Translations under genes and position numbers: made by a program
Source: Raphanus sativus
Taxonomy: Eukaryota; Streptophyta; Magnoliopsida; Brassicales; Brassicaceae
Direction of reading: 5' to 3'
NCBI RefSeq assembly: GCF_000801105.2
Contig: NC_079519.1
Location: 10,228,668 to 10,292,667, forward strand
Length of the DNA: 64,000 nt
Shown: in pieces, positions 1 to 11,947 of the stretch
How positions within the stretch are numbered: position 1 is the stretch's first letter
Layout of the letters: the number at the start of each line of letters is the position of its first letter
The notes under the pieces: generated by a model
Databases searched by the model: none
Seen by the model: the letters and a program-made list of their open reading frames with translations, nothing else
Told to the model about the DNA's origin: nothing

Positions 1-2568
1 GTGATTTTATATTTCTTATAATTCTAAACCAATAAGAATTTAAGAAATGAAATTAATATTTTAAAATTTAAAATTTATCATTATTAGTTGATAAAATATA
101 TTGAAAATATAAAATATATCTTTTGAAACATTTTTTCCACTAAAACATACAGTTTTATGAGTATAATTTAAAGTCTCATGATTCCAACCAAAGTTTGAAC
201 TTTTAAGATTTTAAATATTACAAAAACACGTGGACCCAGTAGCTTTTTGAAATTTACAAATTCCCTTATGCAATACAAAAATATTCTCCTTCGAGTGGAG
301 ATTATTTAAAAGTAATAGTACAAAACATTTGTTTTGAACGTTTTTTGTCGAGGAGATTGATTATGTGTGTTGTTCAAACTTTTTGTCTCTTCTAGGATCT
401 CAACATCCATCGTACTCTCAACCTGCTTATATTTACAGATTTGAGATGAAAGAAACGGAGGCGTCACCATGGAAACTGGATTCAATGCGAATAACAATAC
501 TCACAACAGGGTGAAAATTTCAATCTATTTTTATACGATCTTATATAATAAAATTAAAAATTGCTACCAAGCATGGAACCATGGCCAAATAGCAACACCA
601 TCATAAACAACAAATCTTCATGCAGCAACAATAGCTCCTCCAGCTAAGAAGCTTGAATGTTAAAACGTACCCTTCTTCCCAACATATAACACTTTTGATG
701 TGCTGAGCACCAAAATACTTGTGGATCACTATCTTTCATAGAAGAAGTTTGAAGCATTTCTCCACTGTTCTTGTAGAAGAATTTCCCGTTTTTTCACAAA
801 AACCTCAGAAGCTTGCCTTGCCATATATACAAAGCATAATCATGACAACAAATAGATACTAACCAGACCAAGGTACTTAATGCATTGTTACTGAAGTTTC
901 AATCGAGACACTTCTCCACAAGGTTCACTTCTTTCCCCTAGCCAATATCAAACCTGTAACATTTCAATTAAACACACATCTAAGTTTATTTTTCTTGATT
1001 GGCACAAACCTTTTGACATAAATAGGAGAAAAAGAGTCTGTGAGAAGTAGTTACCAGTAGAAGGGTCTCTGGCAGTGGAAGGTTTTGTCCATACCGATGT
1101 CAAAGGTCACAAACCTCTACCAACCTTATATGCTCTTGTCCAAGCTCTCGATCCCACCTGAAATTCACAGTTTCATGTTTCTCAATATCAAAGAATGATA
1201 TATAACTTCTCTTTAACTCACCTTAATCAAAGAGTTTCTGCCTGTGATGGAAACAAAGGGGATACATCATACAACATAAGATCACGACAACACAATAACA
1301 CCAGAAGTTTTGAGATCTGCACAATAACACGACAACACAATAACACCTATTGTAACAGCTTTGCTCCACAAGCACTGCACAGCCTGCGAGCTTTACCCGG
1401 TACGAAATCTTTTGAAAAATTATGTAACTTAATAGCAGCTTCGTGTTTGGGGGTTCCTCGGATCAAAAACTGAGATTTATCTAACAATCCCGACAATGTG
1501 TAGCTCAAAGCGAGATCATTCTCTCCGGTTGCATCGATTTGAAGCGAATAGATTCCTCAACAACCATTTTACCACAAAATCCCATAGACTTCAAGATCGT
1601 GGGCTCTAAATTTGTGTTGTCGAAACTGACAGATCTGATAACCAGGAGCTGGAGCAGCCTCCACGTCATCTTGCTCAGCAAAGGGACATTAGAATGATAC
1701 CCCCATTCAATATTTCCCACTCGAAATAGAGATTCTGACCTGAAGTAAAACATCAAGAATTTGTTATGTCTGACTCATACATGTTTGTATATATATACAG
1801 AAACGAAAAATCATGAGAATAAACTACAAACAGAGAAAGAAGCGCATTTCACACACAACTTCTGAACAATATATTCAGCCAAAGAACAAAGATTGAAAGA
1901 AAAAAAAACAAAATCAGAACTTCTCGGATCATGAAAACAGAGCAACTCACCGAGAAGACTTATTAATGGTCAAGATGAATAAGCACCTTGAATATACCAC
2001 CAGAAATATATTTACAACACTTACAACTGCATTTTCCCTTTTGTTGAGCAAGCTGTGAAAACAGAGGGAGTGAGAGATGAAAGATGGCAAAAAAGGGACT
2101 TCATAACACTATAATCAGAGAAAAGTTGAAAAACTTGGGACAATGAAATAAGCAACTTAGCTTTAGGACCTCTATGTAGCTCTGGTTTCCATGTGGGGTA
2201 AATGGAGTCCGTCAGACCCTTGTGGCTGCAAATACATCTTTCCAATACAAACTGGCCAATTCTCTAAATTACATGCCACAGCAATCATATACCTTAAATG
2301 AAAATATTTTGAATGCACAATGAAACCATTAGGGAAGCAGTAAGCTAAGTTGCTGGAAATTAGAAAAAAAAGGAAGGAAACTGATGAAGTTCAAAGATGA
2401 ATATATTAAAAGCCAAACTCAAAAATCAGCTTCTTTGTTTTAACCCACAATCATACTGTAAATTCCAGTCTGGAACATGATTTACACCTTCATAACCAGT
2501 AAAAAAAACCGCATATATGTGTTCTCAGCTCATCAAAAATCGGATATTGTGATAACAGTCAGAAACAA
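1..2568. other. AT-rich non-coding stretch, no gene recognised
   Basis: I see no protein family here. The longest minus-strand frames (1505-1756, 83 codons; 2021-2245, 74 codons) match nothing I recognise, although the 1505-1756 frame reads like real coding sequence (RLLQLLVIRSVSFDN) and could be one exon of a broken minus-strand gene. Scattered splice-like signals surround it, but no multi-exon model holds together. Confidence 0.4.
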
Positions 2569-2668
2569 AATCATGTTCTCGAAATAACCTGACAAAAAAA
2601 AAAGGCAGTGCTTTGACAAAAAAAGTCGGAAACTTTAGCCAGAGACAGGACACGAGAAGAATACTTAC

Positions 2669-2920
2669 ATCGGACTTCATCGTCACGTTCAAGGTCTCTA
2701 GCAAGAGTGGTTTTACCGACGCCCCCCATACCACTAATCCAAAAAAGCCCACCTTCTTCAGCGTTGAACATCATCTTCTTCACCTTCCTCTTACCAATCT
2801 CCAAACCAACCCCAAACTTCTCATAGTCCTCGCTCGTCTCAGTCTCCATCGCATCTCTTATCATCCCTCCTCCTCCGATATTCATTGAACGTAACTGCTC
2901 AATCATCTCGTCGAAGCTGG
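2669..2920 (-). pseudogene. Orphan P-loop exon of an ADR1-like (RPW8-type) NLR
   Basis: The minus-strand frame contains GLEIGKRKVKKMMF followed by the Walker A motif GMGGVGKTT and LARDLERDDEVRC. This is the start of the NB-ARC domain in the ADR1 / ADR1-L helper NLRs, which transduce cell-death signals from sensor NLRs. The exon ends at a consensus donor (GTAAGT, minus, 2668-2663), where I recall the family having its first intron. The expected next exon (HFENRVLFLTVS-like) is absent downstream, and upstream the RPW8 domain cannot be read in frame. A Trp replaces the usual small residue just before ISGMGG. It is therefore a remnant; a gene with very long introns is a less likely alternative. 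Confidence 0.7.
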
Positions 2921-5250
2921 CAGTTTTGATATATCAAACCGAAAAGATCCATAGAACTCAGAGGGAGAAAGCGAAGAGATTCCATTAACTCCATGATTAA
3001 AGAGCAATCAGGAGTGGGGAGAGAATCGAATGTTCGTAAGAACGAAAGCAAACGAAGATAAGGAAGAGGAAAAGTCTCACAATCGAGTTTGCAAAATTAA
3101 GGTCTGCATCTCAGCGTAAGAAAGAAGAGATCGATAGATGTCACGGGTTTACGACATAAAAAAATGGGCTTACCACACGCGGCCCAGTTACTTAGAGCTC
3201 TCTGACGTGGCGAAAACTCTGCATTCCTATTGGCTGATTTAATTAAACACGTGGACAGTTCCATAAAGCTTGGTATTCTCATTTTAGTAGTGTTATATAT
3301 ATATATATACATATTTTATGATGCTAAAGTACATTTTTAATAAATAAAATTTACTTATTTTAATTAGATTCCCAAACAACTAGATAGTAGATATCATTGT
3401 ACCAAACATTTGTGCTTTTGTATATTTTTATTCTAACAACAGCATGTTTTAGCTAAAGTTAGAAATGGTAAGTCGAAACTTTATTTTATTTCGAAATTCA
3501 TTATAATAAATCACCTAAGACGTCATCATATGTCCAGATCATCCTTCCATTTACAGCCAAAAGAAAGAAATAAAAGATGATTTAATTCCTAATTCCACTC
3601 AACCTCGAAAACCAAGAATCCTTTTCGATCAATAGATGGTTAATCTCTGGTCTTGATCTCGAACAGGCCCACAACTTACAAAATTCATTAACATAAACTA
3701 GATTTTGACTTGTGCACCAAACAAACATGTCCACAATGATATTTACATCTAAAGTAATGGTAATGAAGATGGAGGAACAACGAAGAATGAAACTTCTCTG
3801 TGTTTCAATGATTTCTTCAAATCACCCGAGGGATCTTCATCTGTCTGAAATTTTCCTATGCACCGTGCCTCTAGTTACATCATTCAAAAACATAAATCAG
3901 AAAATGGTTTATACTAAAGTGTTCTCTGTTATTTTGGATAGTTATGTAGCAACAATGATAGTGTATCATGTATGCAGAGAATTTTAAAAGACAACTTCAA
4001 ATGATAAGTGCGAGTGGTTTGTTATGAGATAAGAAGTTTATAATGTTGTACTCATAGCTTGAATCTAATAGTGAAAAAGGTTTAGAGTTAGCAAATGATC
4101 TCTTGCATGACTAGGGAAGAGTGTGATATATAAAAACATCTCAGCAAAGAATACAATATTTTTTATATTGTGTAGAGAGAGTTGAGATCAAGAGGTTGGA
4201 GTGTTTTATTGTTAATGATGATGAGCCTGCAAGTGAGTAATCTGATCTGATGCTGCCTCTAAATATGTACAAAATAGACTCACAAGTCTATGCATAACAA
4301 GGAAATTGACGACCGAGAAATCTCATATGATAGGCTTAGCTGAATATGGAAAACATGAATAAAAAAGGATTGAGCCGAAAGATGTGTGCATCATACTCTA
4401 GTTTTCTCCTATGACTGAACTAAAATGTGTGTGTTTTATTCTAAGGACTGAACTAAAAGAGTGACAAATTCAAATACATCTCTATATTAATTTTTTGCAC
4501 ACTGCAAAAGGAAGGAATCAAAAGGTATGTTCATCATACTCTGTTTTCTCAAAAATGGATAGAAGCAATTGATTCTGTGGAACTAATTCTATGAGTGAGT
4601 ATAGGTTTTCAAAGAGTTTCAACATTTTTGAAATATTTAGAGTAATTAAAAGTAAAAACTTTTTCATTTCACATATCTGACATCGTCTGCTATAGGCTTC
4701 TCTTAAATATTAACTGTTTTGTACAACACACAGAATGAGATGACACTTTTGCAGTTCTGCTTCAGAAATATACAACTGGTGCTTATCCTCCAACAGAAGC
4801 CTTTCCTTTCTTTCTTACTTTCAAAGATTCCTAACAACAACATGAAACATGCCTTGTAACACCTAAAGAACAACCTCAGCAAGGGTAACTAGAACGCTTC
4901 AGACTCTCAGCGTGTAAGTAAAGGGCTGCTTATATTCCGCTTTATTGAAACCACGGTAAAACCTGAACGTATACATAACTCGCAGAGACTCTTGGGAATA
5001 TTCTAGTGACGCAAATATTTTGTTAAAATCACCAAAGCAAATAAGCAATGCTACTTGAATCAAACCACAATGCATAGATAGCTTTCCAATATAAAGTCAC
5101 AACACAAAGAATACACTGAATATAGCTTAAACATAACCAAATTGTTATTTTAATGATAACAATCTCACAGATAATAGCTATGATAAATAGATTTGATAGG
5201 TAAAATGTTTCAAGAGAAAAGACAAGGCTTTGGACTCCAAAGTACTATTC
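2921..5250. other. Intergenic AT-rich DNA, nothing recognised
   Basis: No gene family, element ends or RNA gene could be supported. A plus-strand frame at 3712-3987 (91 codons) has no recognisable motif and ordinary AT-rich composition. A short TA run lies near 3295-3308. Confidence 0.35.
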
Positions 5251-5253
5251 TTA

Positions 5254-5784
5254 TCATTTCCAACTTTGAGCAGCCAGATCGACAACAGTGATTTCGTCGA
5301 CATCCATAATTTTGACTCGGTTACGACGCATGCGACGAACAGAGCAAGCAGGGACACAGAAAGATTCAGACCTTGTGAGGAAAATGCAGAGATCACCAAT
5401 ATCTTGAGTGTAAACAGCGTTACCACCTTCGTCGTCTATCTTGAAGACCATTAAAGCTTCTGTTTCCATTCTCTCTGTACGGTAGATGGTCTTGGCCGTC
5501 CTTTTGTACCATTTAAGCATGAAAGTTTCACCGGTGGTTCTTGACTCCACCAAGTGCTCGCTTGTGTGACACGAATGCAGAAGCTCCCGTTTGGCCTTGC
5601 TCAGCTCCGGAAGGTTTTGAAATTGAAGTCTCTGAATCGTTGGTGTGTACTTGTGTTTGCGGAGATCCCATGATCCGATAAGGTGGCCTCCAGATCCGAC
5701 AATGCGGAACATGTCCTCTTTCTCCGAATACATGACAGAGGAGGAGAAGAAACAAGGGTTTGAGATTCTCATGTTGATCCACTC
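5254..5784 (-). pseudogene. DUF295 gene, 3' half (split by retrotransposon)
   Basis: This encodes the C-terminal half of a DUF295 (KIB1-like beta-propeller) protein. Visible family signatures are MFRIVGSGGHLIGSWDL, GETFMLKWYKR, MVFKIDDEGGNAVYTQDIGD, LCIFLTRSESFCVPACS and a final IMDVDEITVVDLA. The frame is open to the stop at 5254. It continues exactly from the fragment at 26360-26865 on the same strand: the codons around the 5-bp target duplication (GAGTG on the coding strand) read SNAE then WINMRISN, so the gene was uninterrupted before the Tat element inserted. Without the insert it would encode about 340 aa in one exon, close to the family's normal size. The function of this subfamily is poorly known; many Brassicaceae members are organelle-targeted. 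Confidence 0.85.
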
Positions 5785-6276
5785 TGTTAGAACCGAGTTC
5801 GGTCAAAACTAGTGAAGGAGACGAAGAACTCGTCAGTGGGTCTAACAAAGACGTTTTCAAGTGAACGTATCAGAACCGAGTTACAAGAAGAGAGTAAGGA
5901 GAAGAACTAGCCGGTACTCGGAGAGCTAGCCGGGAAACAGTACAAAATAGCGGATAGAGAGTAGTATAAACCCTAGATCTAGCCGCTTAGTGAGTATCTC
6001 AAAGTCAGGATGCCTTCCTCGTCCTCCTCCTCTCCCCTTTTATAGGACTCTCTAGTTCGCCCTACTAAGAGCGTTGTTCGTGGGCTTTAGTCAGTCATCT
6101 GGGCCCCTTTGTCGTTGGGCCTAACAGGTCGTCCGAGCGTCTCTACTCGTCCAAGGCGACGACCACGAGCGCTTAACGGACTGGTGTTCACTTACTCGCT
6201 GAGCTCTTTACGTTGTAATGGGCCGGATCCTGCTATTTGGTGGGCCTTGTAGGAAGGTGCAAACCGTCCCCCTACA
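5785..6276 (-). repeat. 3' LTR of the Tat element (492 bp)
   Basis: On the minus strand it reads TGTAGGGGG to CTAACA. It matches the LTR at 25868-26359 base for base as far as I can follow by eye. A TATAAAA box followed by GGGGAGAGG lies on the minus strand near 6038-6045. It abuts the target duplication CACTC on its outer side. Confidence 0.93.
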
Positions 6277-6295
6277 GTAAGTCCCCCCTTGGTCC
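6277..6295 (-). promoter_or_regulatory. Polypurine tract and adjacent hairpin
   Basis: Immediately inside the 3' LTR the minus strand reads CCAAGGGGGGACTTAC, a purine-rich plus-strand primer site. Next to it, 6293-6325 forms a hairpin with an 11-bp stem (TCCATTGACAA / TTGTCAATGGA). The same PPT precedes the internal LTR at 21108, on the opposite strand. Confidence 0.8.
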
Positions 6296-6479
6296 ATTGA
6301 CAAGCAGGGTCTCTTTGTCAATGGATTACAAGTATATCAGGTTCGGTAAATAGAGGATCCGTATCGTGGAAGCTCTCTGCTTGTTTGGGCGAGGCTCGGT
6401 TCGCAGTACGCTGTTGATCTCGCGCCTTCATTCATTATGTCGAGTGGCGAGACCTACGCGATTTTTTGAGGAGAGCTCT

Positions 6480-6650
6480 CGGAGAGCGATCCTGCTCGCC
6501 AAAGGCGGGAAGCGTCTCCCGAGAGCGTCTTGGCCCGCCAAAGACATGAAGCTTCTCCGGGAGCGTTTCTGCTCGCCAAAGCGGACTTTCATCAGGATTT
6601 GCGGGCTTACTCGCCGAAGGAGGACTGGTCGAGGCGCGCTTACCTTTAAC
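6480..6650. repeat. Degenerate 38-40 bp tandem repeat, 5' side of antisense gene
   Basis: About four units built on TCTGCTCGCCAAAGGC followed by GAAGCTTCTCCGGGAGCG. The same unit recurs about eight times on the other side of the antisense gene (10657-10977), so the gene is bracketed by one minisatellite. Copies sit in the inverted arm near 17730-17895 and 20740-20905. Open frames through these repeats are not credible genes. Confidence 0.75.
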
Positions 6651-7061
6651 GATGGGGTCTTCGAAAGATGCGTTAGAGCTCGCCAAACAGGCGAACCGTC
6701 GTTCGATGTTCTTCGAAGGCGATTTTTCTCAAAGCGGCTTGATCAGTGGCGGCGATGAGATCCGTTGGGTCTAGTGAAAGGCTCTTGAGGAGTCGTTGTT
6801 GTTCGCCAAAATAGGATATAAGAGCAGATCGTTGGTCGTCTGGCTTCCCCAAAAGTCCGGTTTGATTGACTGATTCCGGTTTGGCTTGATTGATCCGGTT
6901 TTGTTTAATTGATCCGGTTTTGTACTTGTTCGGTTTCCGATCGGTTTGGCGAGAAGTGGGAAAGGCGCGGCTGACGTCTCTGGGCTTCTAGGCCCACCTA
7001 GGCGTCTCTAGGCCTCTTTAGGCGTAATTATTACGCTTCGAGAAGCGTGACCTATTTTTGC

Positions 7062-7069
7062 TATAAATA
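7062..7069 (+). promoter_or_regulatory. TATA box of the antisense gene (left arm)
   Basis: CTATAAATAG lies about 140 bp upstream of the ATG at 7202, followed by a CT-rich leader typical of a plant Pol II 5' UTR. It faces away from the neighbouring 3' LTR, so the gene appears to have its own promoter. Equivalent sites on the minus strand are at 17304-17313 and 20314-20323. Confidence 0.6.
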
Positions 7070-7201
7070 GGTATATTTCTGCTGTGGCCTCCATCTTCTC
7101 TGCATTCCTAAGGTAGCTTTCTCTCTCCCTTCTCTCTAGATTTACTTTCTCTCTCTAAGTCCGCCGTAGGGTATTTCTCTATTGATTCTTCATCGAGAAT
7201 C

Positions 7202-10200
7202 ATGCCTCCCAAGGGTCGACTATCTCGTGAGGAGAAAGGGAAAGCCGTCGCGTCTGGCGGCAGTCCCGATGGTGGTGTGACGGCGAACGGTAGCCCTTTG
7301 GACGAGTTCAGCTTGCTACATCGCGATGCGATGAGGGACACCGACAACATGACTTTAGCTCAAAGGCTCCTGGTCGCCGACGCGCATCGATTGTTTCGCG
7401 AAGAGGGAAGCCATCCCGTCGTCATTCGGGAAAAAGCGAACCCGGATCGAGAAGAAGCAAGTGTAGATCGGGAAGGTCCCGTCGATGAAGGGCCGAGTGA
7501 ACCGCGCCCTCGGAAGAGGAAGAGGCTTGTTCAGTCGCGGCTCGTTCGGAATTGGCGTCCCGAGTTGCAAGATTGTAGGCCGTGGTGTTACCACGATGGG
7601 GGATTGGTTGAGGAGCTTCCTGCGCTTCCTCCTGAAGCTCTTCGCGATCCGTATGGCAAGGGGCAGGACTGGGATAAGATAGTCGGGACGTGCTCTACTC
7701 ACAGCAGCGTCAGGAAAGTGCTGCAAGAAAGCGGGGGAGTTGGAGTGACTTACATTATCCCTTCGAGCCAGCAGAGACCATGGTCTCCTCCTGTCGGTTA
7801 TCACTGCCTCTTTGAATCGTACTTTCAAGACGATACGAAGTTGTGGTTCCCGGTCCCGCGGCTGGTGACTTCCTATGCGTTTCGTCGCGACATTGCTATG
7901 TGCCAACTTGTGAATGGATCATACCGGATCGCCGTTGCTCTGCTGGTGATCGCTGCTGAGGTTAATCTCTCGCTTAGCGTGCGGGCATTTGAAGAGTTGA
8001 CCACAGTGAGAGTTCTGCGACCTGGGTTGTTCTCTTTGAGGATGCGTTCCAGCTACAATATCCTGACGGGTCATCCAAACAAGACGAAACGTTGGCGACG
8101 CTCTTACTTTTATGTTAAATCAGATGAATTCGCTTTTGCAGAGCCACCGAAGGAGGATTTTCGTGTGCTCTGGAATTATAGACTTGGTAGATAGCAATCT
8201 GCCTCGCTGAGGTCTTCATTCTTACTCGCCTTTCTGATGTTGTGTTGTTTTTTTTTGTTTTGCAGTCAGTCATCCCAACACGATCGCGTACCCTGAGAAC
8301 TTTTTCGAGGACGCACAGGTTCTTGCAACGCTGAGCCACCGACGTTGGCCTGATCTTAGTCGTGATTGGGTTCGCCGCTTCCAAGATCGAGTGTTAAGAG
8401 GTAGTTTCTCCTTTCACAGCTTGCTTAAGCTAAGTACAAATCTAATGCTCTTTTCTTTTCCTGCAGAGGCTCGTTGGTTGTCTGACCAGGTTCCGATCGT
8501 CGTTCCAAAGAGAAGACGTCTTTCGTTATTCACAAGGAAGCAACAAGGACTTCTCAACAGAGCCAGGAAGATGAATGGTGTGGCGGATTTGAGCGCTCTC
8601 CTGAAAGGTAAGCTGGAGCTCTTGGCGGCGAGAGGGAACGTCGCGTCTGGGGAACCCCCTTCGGATGCGCAGCCAACTGATCCTTCCAAAGGGACCTCCG
8701 ATCCCATGGTAGCGACGGAGCCTTCGAAGAAGAAGAAAGGGAAGAAATCGGGGAAGAAAAGATCCCGTAGCGAGGTCTCTGGGAATGAGGCTGGCAAGTC
8801 GGCCGAGTCCTTGAACGGAGCCTCCGATGCTCCTTCCGACTGTACGGTCCATGAGGAATCTCTGAGAAAGAAGAAGAAGGAGGCGAGATCTAACGTCGAA
8901 AGTCCTCCTCGCGATATTGAAGAGACTGATACGCCCTTGACTAACACCGCAGCGTCTCCTCCACTCGATCGTCAGGAGGAGGCGGGGGAGAAATCTGTAG
9001 AGGACAGTGCTGTTGCCGAGGTTCCGGAGTCGTCGAAAGAGACTTCCTCGAAGAAAAAGAAGAAGAAAGCCGCTGAGAAACAACCTGGAGTCTCGATGAG
9101 CGCCCCATCTGCAGGCGATTCGGGGAGGAACCCTTCATTCAGGAGGGTTACGCCGGGTTTCCGTGATCGAGTAAGTTTTTCGTATGACGAGAAGACTCCT
9201 CTCATCTTTAATCCTCCAAAGTGTGCTGAGTTGACGAGTCAGATCAAGGGGTCCCCATCCAGTTTCCCGCCGGTTGATGAGCTCGCCTTTAAGGAGCTTT
9301 ACGCTGAGGCTGCGTGCGCTACCAAGAGGGTAATGAGGCTTTTCCTCCATTTTTGTTAGTTTGCCATCGCCTTGGTTTCTTTTATCGGGTTGTTTAAGTA
9401 TGGATTCATTCGTTGGTGCAGAATGAGGCGAGCATGAACATGCTTGTTGGGGCGTATGAGTTCGAGCTGAGACGCACAGTTGTTCAACTGGCTGCAGCCG
9501 AGAAGCTTGCCAGGATGCGCGACCTTGCGATAGATCGCGTGAGGGGGGAACTCAAAGAGGCCAAAGACAAAGCTCTTGAGGAGAAGGAAATCCTTCGCGA
9601 GCAATTCGAGAAGCTAGAGGAAATGCTGAAATCCTCTCAGTCCGCGAGGAAGAAGTTGAGAGAGGAGAACAAGGCCTTGAAAGTGAGAGTAGCGTCTCTG
9701 GAGGAGGAAAGCGCCGCGGAGGGCAAGAGGCTCCGAGATTCCAGAGTTTATGAGGTGACTCAGGAGAGGATCAGGGTCTTGAACGCTATGATAGCCAAAG
9801 CCAACACTCGCTTCAATAACATACGAGACCGTGAGTCCCGCCGTGTCGAGTTTGATACTGTGCGGAACCTCTACGGGCAGGCGATGGGGACAAAGAACTG
9901 CATCGAGATGATTTTGAACAGCGGCGCTCAACTCACGCAGGCGCACGTTGATATGTTCGCCGAGCAGGAGAAGCTGTACTCCGATGCAGTTACTCGACTT
10001 GCAGTGGGATCCATTCCGGAGACGGATCTCTCGCTTTCTCCTTTGGTCCTTCCATCTCAGTACGTTGATGAAGGTGCTCTAGCGTCGCTGGACTTGTTTG
10101 GATCGAATATGAGCGTGATTGACGCGGAAACTGCGGCTTGCCTCCAACGCTCTGACCACGAGGCCGTTCTTCCAGTGGCGATCACTGAGCCGTCGACCAA

Positions 10201-10447
10201 GGTCTCCGATGGTGCTGTTTTGGAGGATTACCCTCCACTCGAGATTTCTGATGGGTCGTCAAGCGAGGAGGAAGGCGAGATAGGCGATTCACCTTCTCCA
10301 CTCCTTGTTAATCAAGGGGAGAAGTTTGGAGAAACGACGGAGGTTGCGGAGGTTGCTGTCGGGAGTGAGGTCGTTACTTGTCCTGAATCTTCCAAGGCGA
10401 AGGATTCGACGACTGTGGATGCACGTTCCGAGGACCGCGAACCTTAG
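7202..10447 (+). CDS. Antisense four-exon Tat gene, Transposase_28-like (left copy)
   Basis: Four exons join in frame with GT-AG introns: 7202-8186, 8266-8400, 8467-9329 and 9422-10447 (3,009 nt, 1,002 aa). All three acceptors have pyrimidine-rich tracts, and exon 2 is open and in phase on both sides. The N-terminal third resembles the putative gypsy-type transposon domain (Pfam Transposase_28): WRPELQDCRPWCYHDGG, GYHCLFESYFQDD, then SHPNTIAYPENFF in exon 2. Basic stretches (RPRKRKRL; KKKKGKKSGKKRSRS; SSKKKKKKAAEK) suggest nuclear entry. Exon 4 starts with a heptad-rich coiled coil (ELKEAKDKALEEKEILREQF) and ends acidic. It runs opposite to gag-pol, which explains why introns persist: they are not introns in the genomic RNA. 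Extra antisense ORFs between pol and the 3' LTR are known in Tat elements; their function is unknown. Confidence 0.8.
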
Positions 10448-10656
10448 TTTCCCTTGTGTGTTGTATTTCTATTTACTTTTCCCATTAGGGACTTTGTTGT
10501 TGTAACGTATCACGAACCTTATTGACTCGGGTGTTGTTTGCTTGTTTTTCTTCGGAACTAATCACGGAGCTTTGGCTTCCGTTTAGACTTATTCTCTTTG
10601 AGTAAGGGTAACTTGGAGACTGTTCGACTTCGGTCCTTGTTTCTTTAGTAAAGAGG

Positions 10657-10977
10657 TGATTCTGCTCGCCAAAGGCAGGAGACTTCTCTGGAAGCGATTC
10701 TGCTCGCCGAAGGCAAAAAGCTTCTCTGGAATCGTTTCGATTCGCTAAAGGAAGGGAGCTTCTAGGGGCGATTTTGCTCGCCAAGGACAGGAAGCTTCTC
10801 CGGGAGCGTTTCTGCTCGCCAAAGCTAACCTTCTCCTGGGGCTAATCTGCTCGCCAAAGGCAGGAAGCTTCTCTAAAAGTGATTCTGTTCGCTGAAGGAA
10901 GAGAGTTTCTCTGGAGGCCATTCTGCTCGCCAAGGGCCAGAGACTTTCCGCAAGAGTGATTCTGCTCGCTAAGGGCG
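10657..10977. repeat. Degenerate 38-39 bp tandem repeat, 3' side of antisense gene
   Basis: About eight units with the core ATTCTGCTCGCCAAAGGCAG and AGCTTCTCTGGAAGCG, diverged from each other by substitutions and small indels. It is downstream of the antisense gene stop and has an inverted counterpart at 13397-13717. Confidence 0.8.
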
Positions 10978-11070
10978 ATATATTTATATTTTTTTTTTTT
11001 GGGTTATGGCTGCGCCGGTAAAGGTTGCCTACGTACCTCCGAGGAGGATCAAGCCATTCGTAGTTCGTAG

Positions 11071-11111
11071 GAGTCGAGTAAGAGTGACGCGGAGGGTGCA
11101 CTTACTCGACT

Positions 11112-11149
<38 letters not shown>

Positions 11150-11193
11150 AGTCGTGTAAGAGTGGCCCGGAAGGCGCACTTACTTAACTATGT
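11071..11193. repeat. Poly(T) tract flanked by two hairpins
   Basis: A 30-bp T run (11115-11144) sits between a hairpin with a perfect 12-bp stem (11071-11112, GAGTCGAGTAAG / CTTACTCGACTC) and a second imperfect one (11146-11193). The same arrangement is inverted at 13173-13303, where the A run is 38 long. This tract is the only length difference I found between the two arms. Confidence 0.75.
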
Positions 11194-11203
11194 GGTCGGT
11201 GAA

Positions 11204-11947
11204 GTGCGAAATTATGGAGAGTATCGCTTTAGATGCATGGAATTCCAGGCTCGCGGAACTGCTTCTCCGGTTGACGTTTCCAGGCGATAGACTCCGGGTT
11301 TGACCACTTGTGTGATTTTGTAAGGCCCCTCCCAATTAGTTCCAAGCTTGCCAGCCTTCCACTCCTTAGTGTTCTCGAAGACTTTTCGAAGGACGAGATC
11401 GCCTTGTTCCAGAGGGCGCGACTTGACCTTCTTGTTATAGTAGCTCTCGATTTGATGTTGGTAATTCTGGATTCGGAGCAGGGCTTGATCGCGATGTTCT
11501 TCGATTGCGTCAAGTGCGTCGAGGAGCATACTCTGATTGAGCGCAACGTGCTGAGGCATTCGTGATCTTCGGAGACTGGTTACATTAACTTCGGCGGGAG
11601 CCATCGCTTCAACGCCATAGGCCATGGAGAACGGGGTGCACTTAGTCGCGGAACGAGGCGTGGTGCGGTGAGACCAAAGGACACCGTCTAGCTCGTCGGC
11701 CCAGCAGCCTTTTTTTAAGTCTAGTCGTTTCTTTAAGCCGTCGATGATCGTGCGGTTGGACGATTCTGCCTGGCCGTTACTCTGCGGGTATCGCGGCGTT
11801 GCGGTATTCAAACGGATTCTCCACTTGTCGCAGAAATCGCGAAACTGATGCGAGACGAACTGTGATCCGTTGTCTGTCACGATCTCGTAAGGAAGACCGT
11901 GACGACAAATGATGTTGCGCCAGACGAACTTCTGAACTTCCTTGTCA
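11204..11947 (-). pseudogene. Integrase 3' part, extra tandem copy (744 bp)
   Basis: This is a direct tandem copy of 11948-12691. The frame (11880-11212) begins at the second catalytic Asp (TDNGSQF), includes the catalytic Glu (NGQAESSNR) and runs to the normal C-terminus (NWEGPYKITQV, a GPY/F-type end). It lacks the zinc finger and the first catalytic Asp, so it cannot be functional. The duplication joint shows AGTG shared by both ends. Confidence 0.85.

Noticed and set aside
6366..6758. 130-codon frame (and mirror frames at 17616-18008 and 20626-21018)
   Set aside because: Translation of the 38-bp minisatellite and its flank; Arg-rich without motif.
8414..9083. Minus-strand open frames opposite exon 3 of the antisense gene (and their mirror copies at 15291-15960 and 18301-18970)
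   Set aside because: Shadows of a Lys/Glu/Ser-rich coding strand; no domain, and they cross the introns of the real gene.
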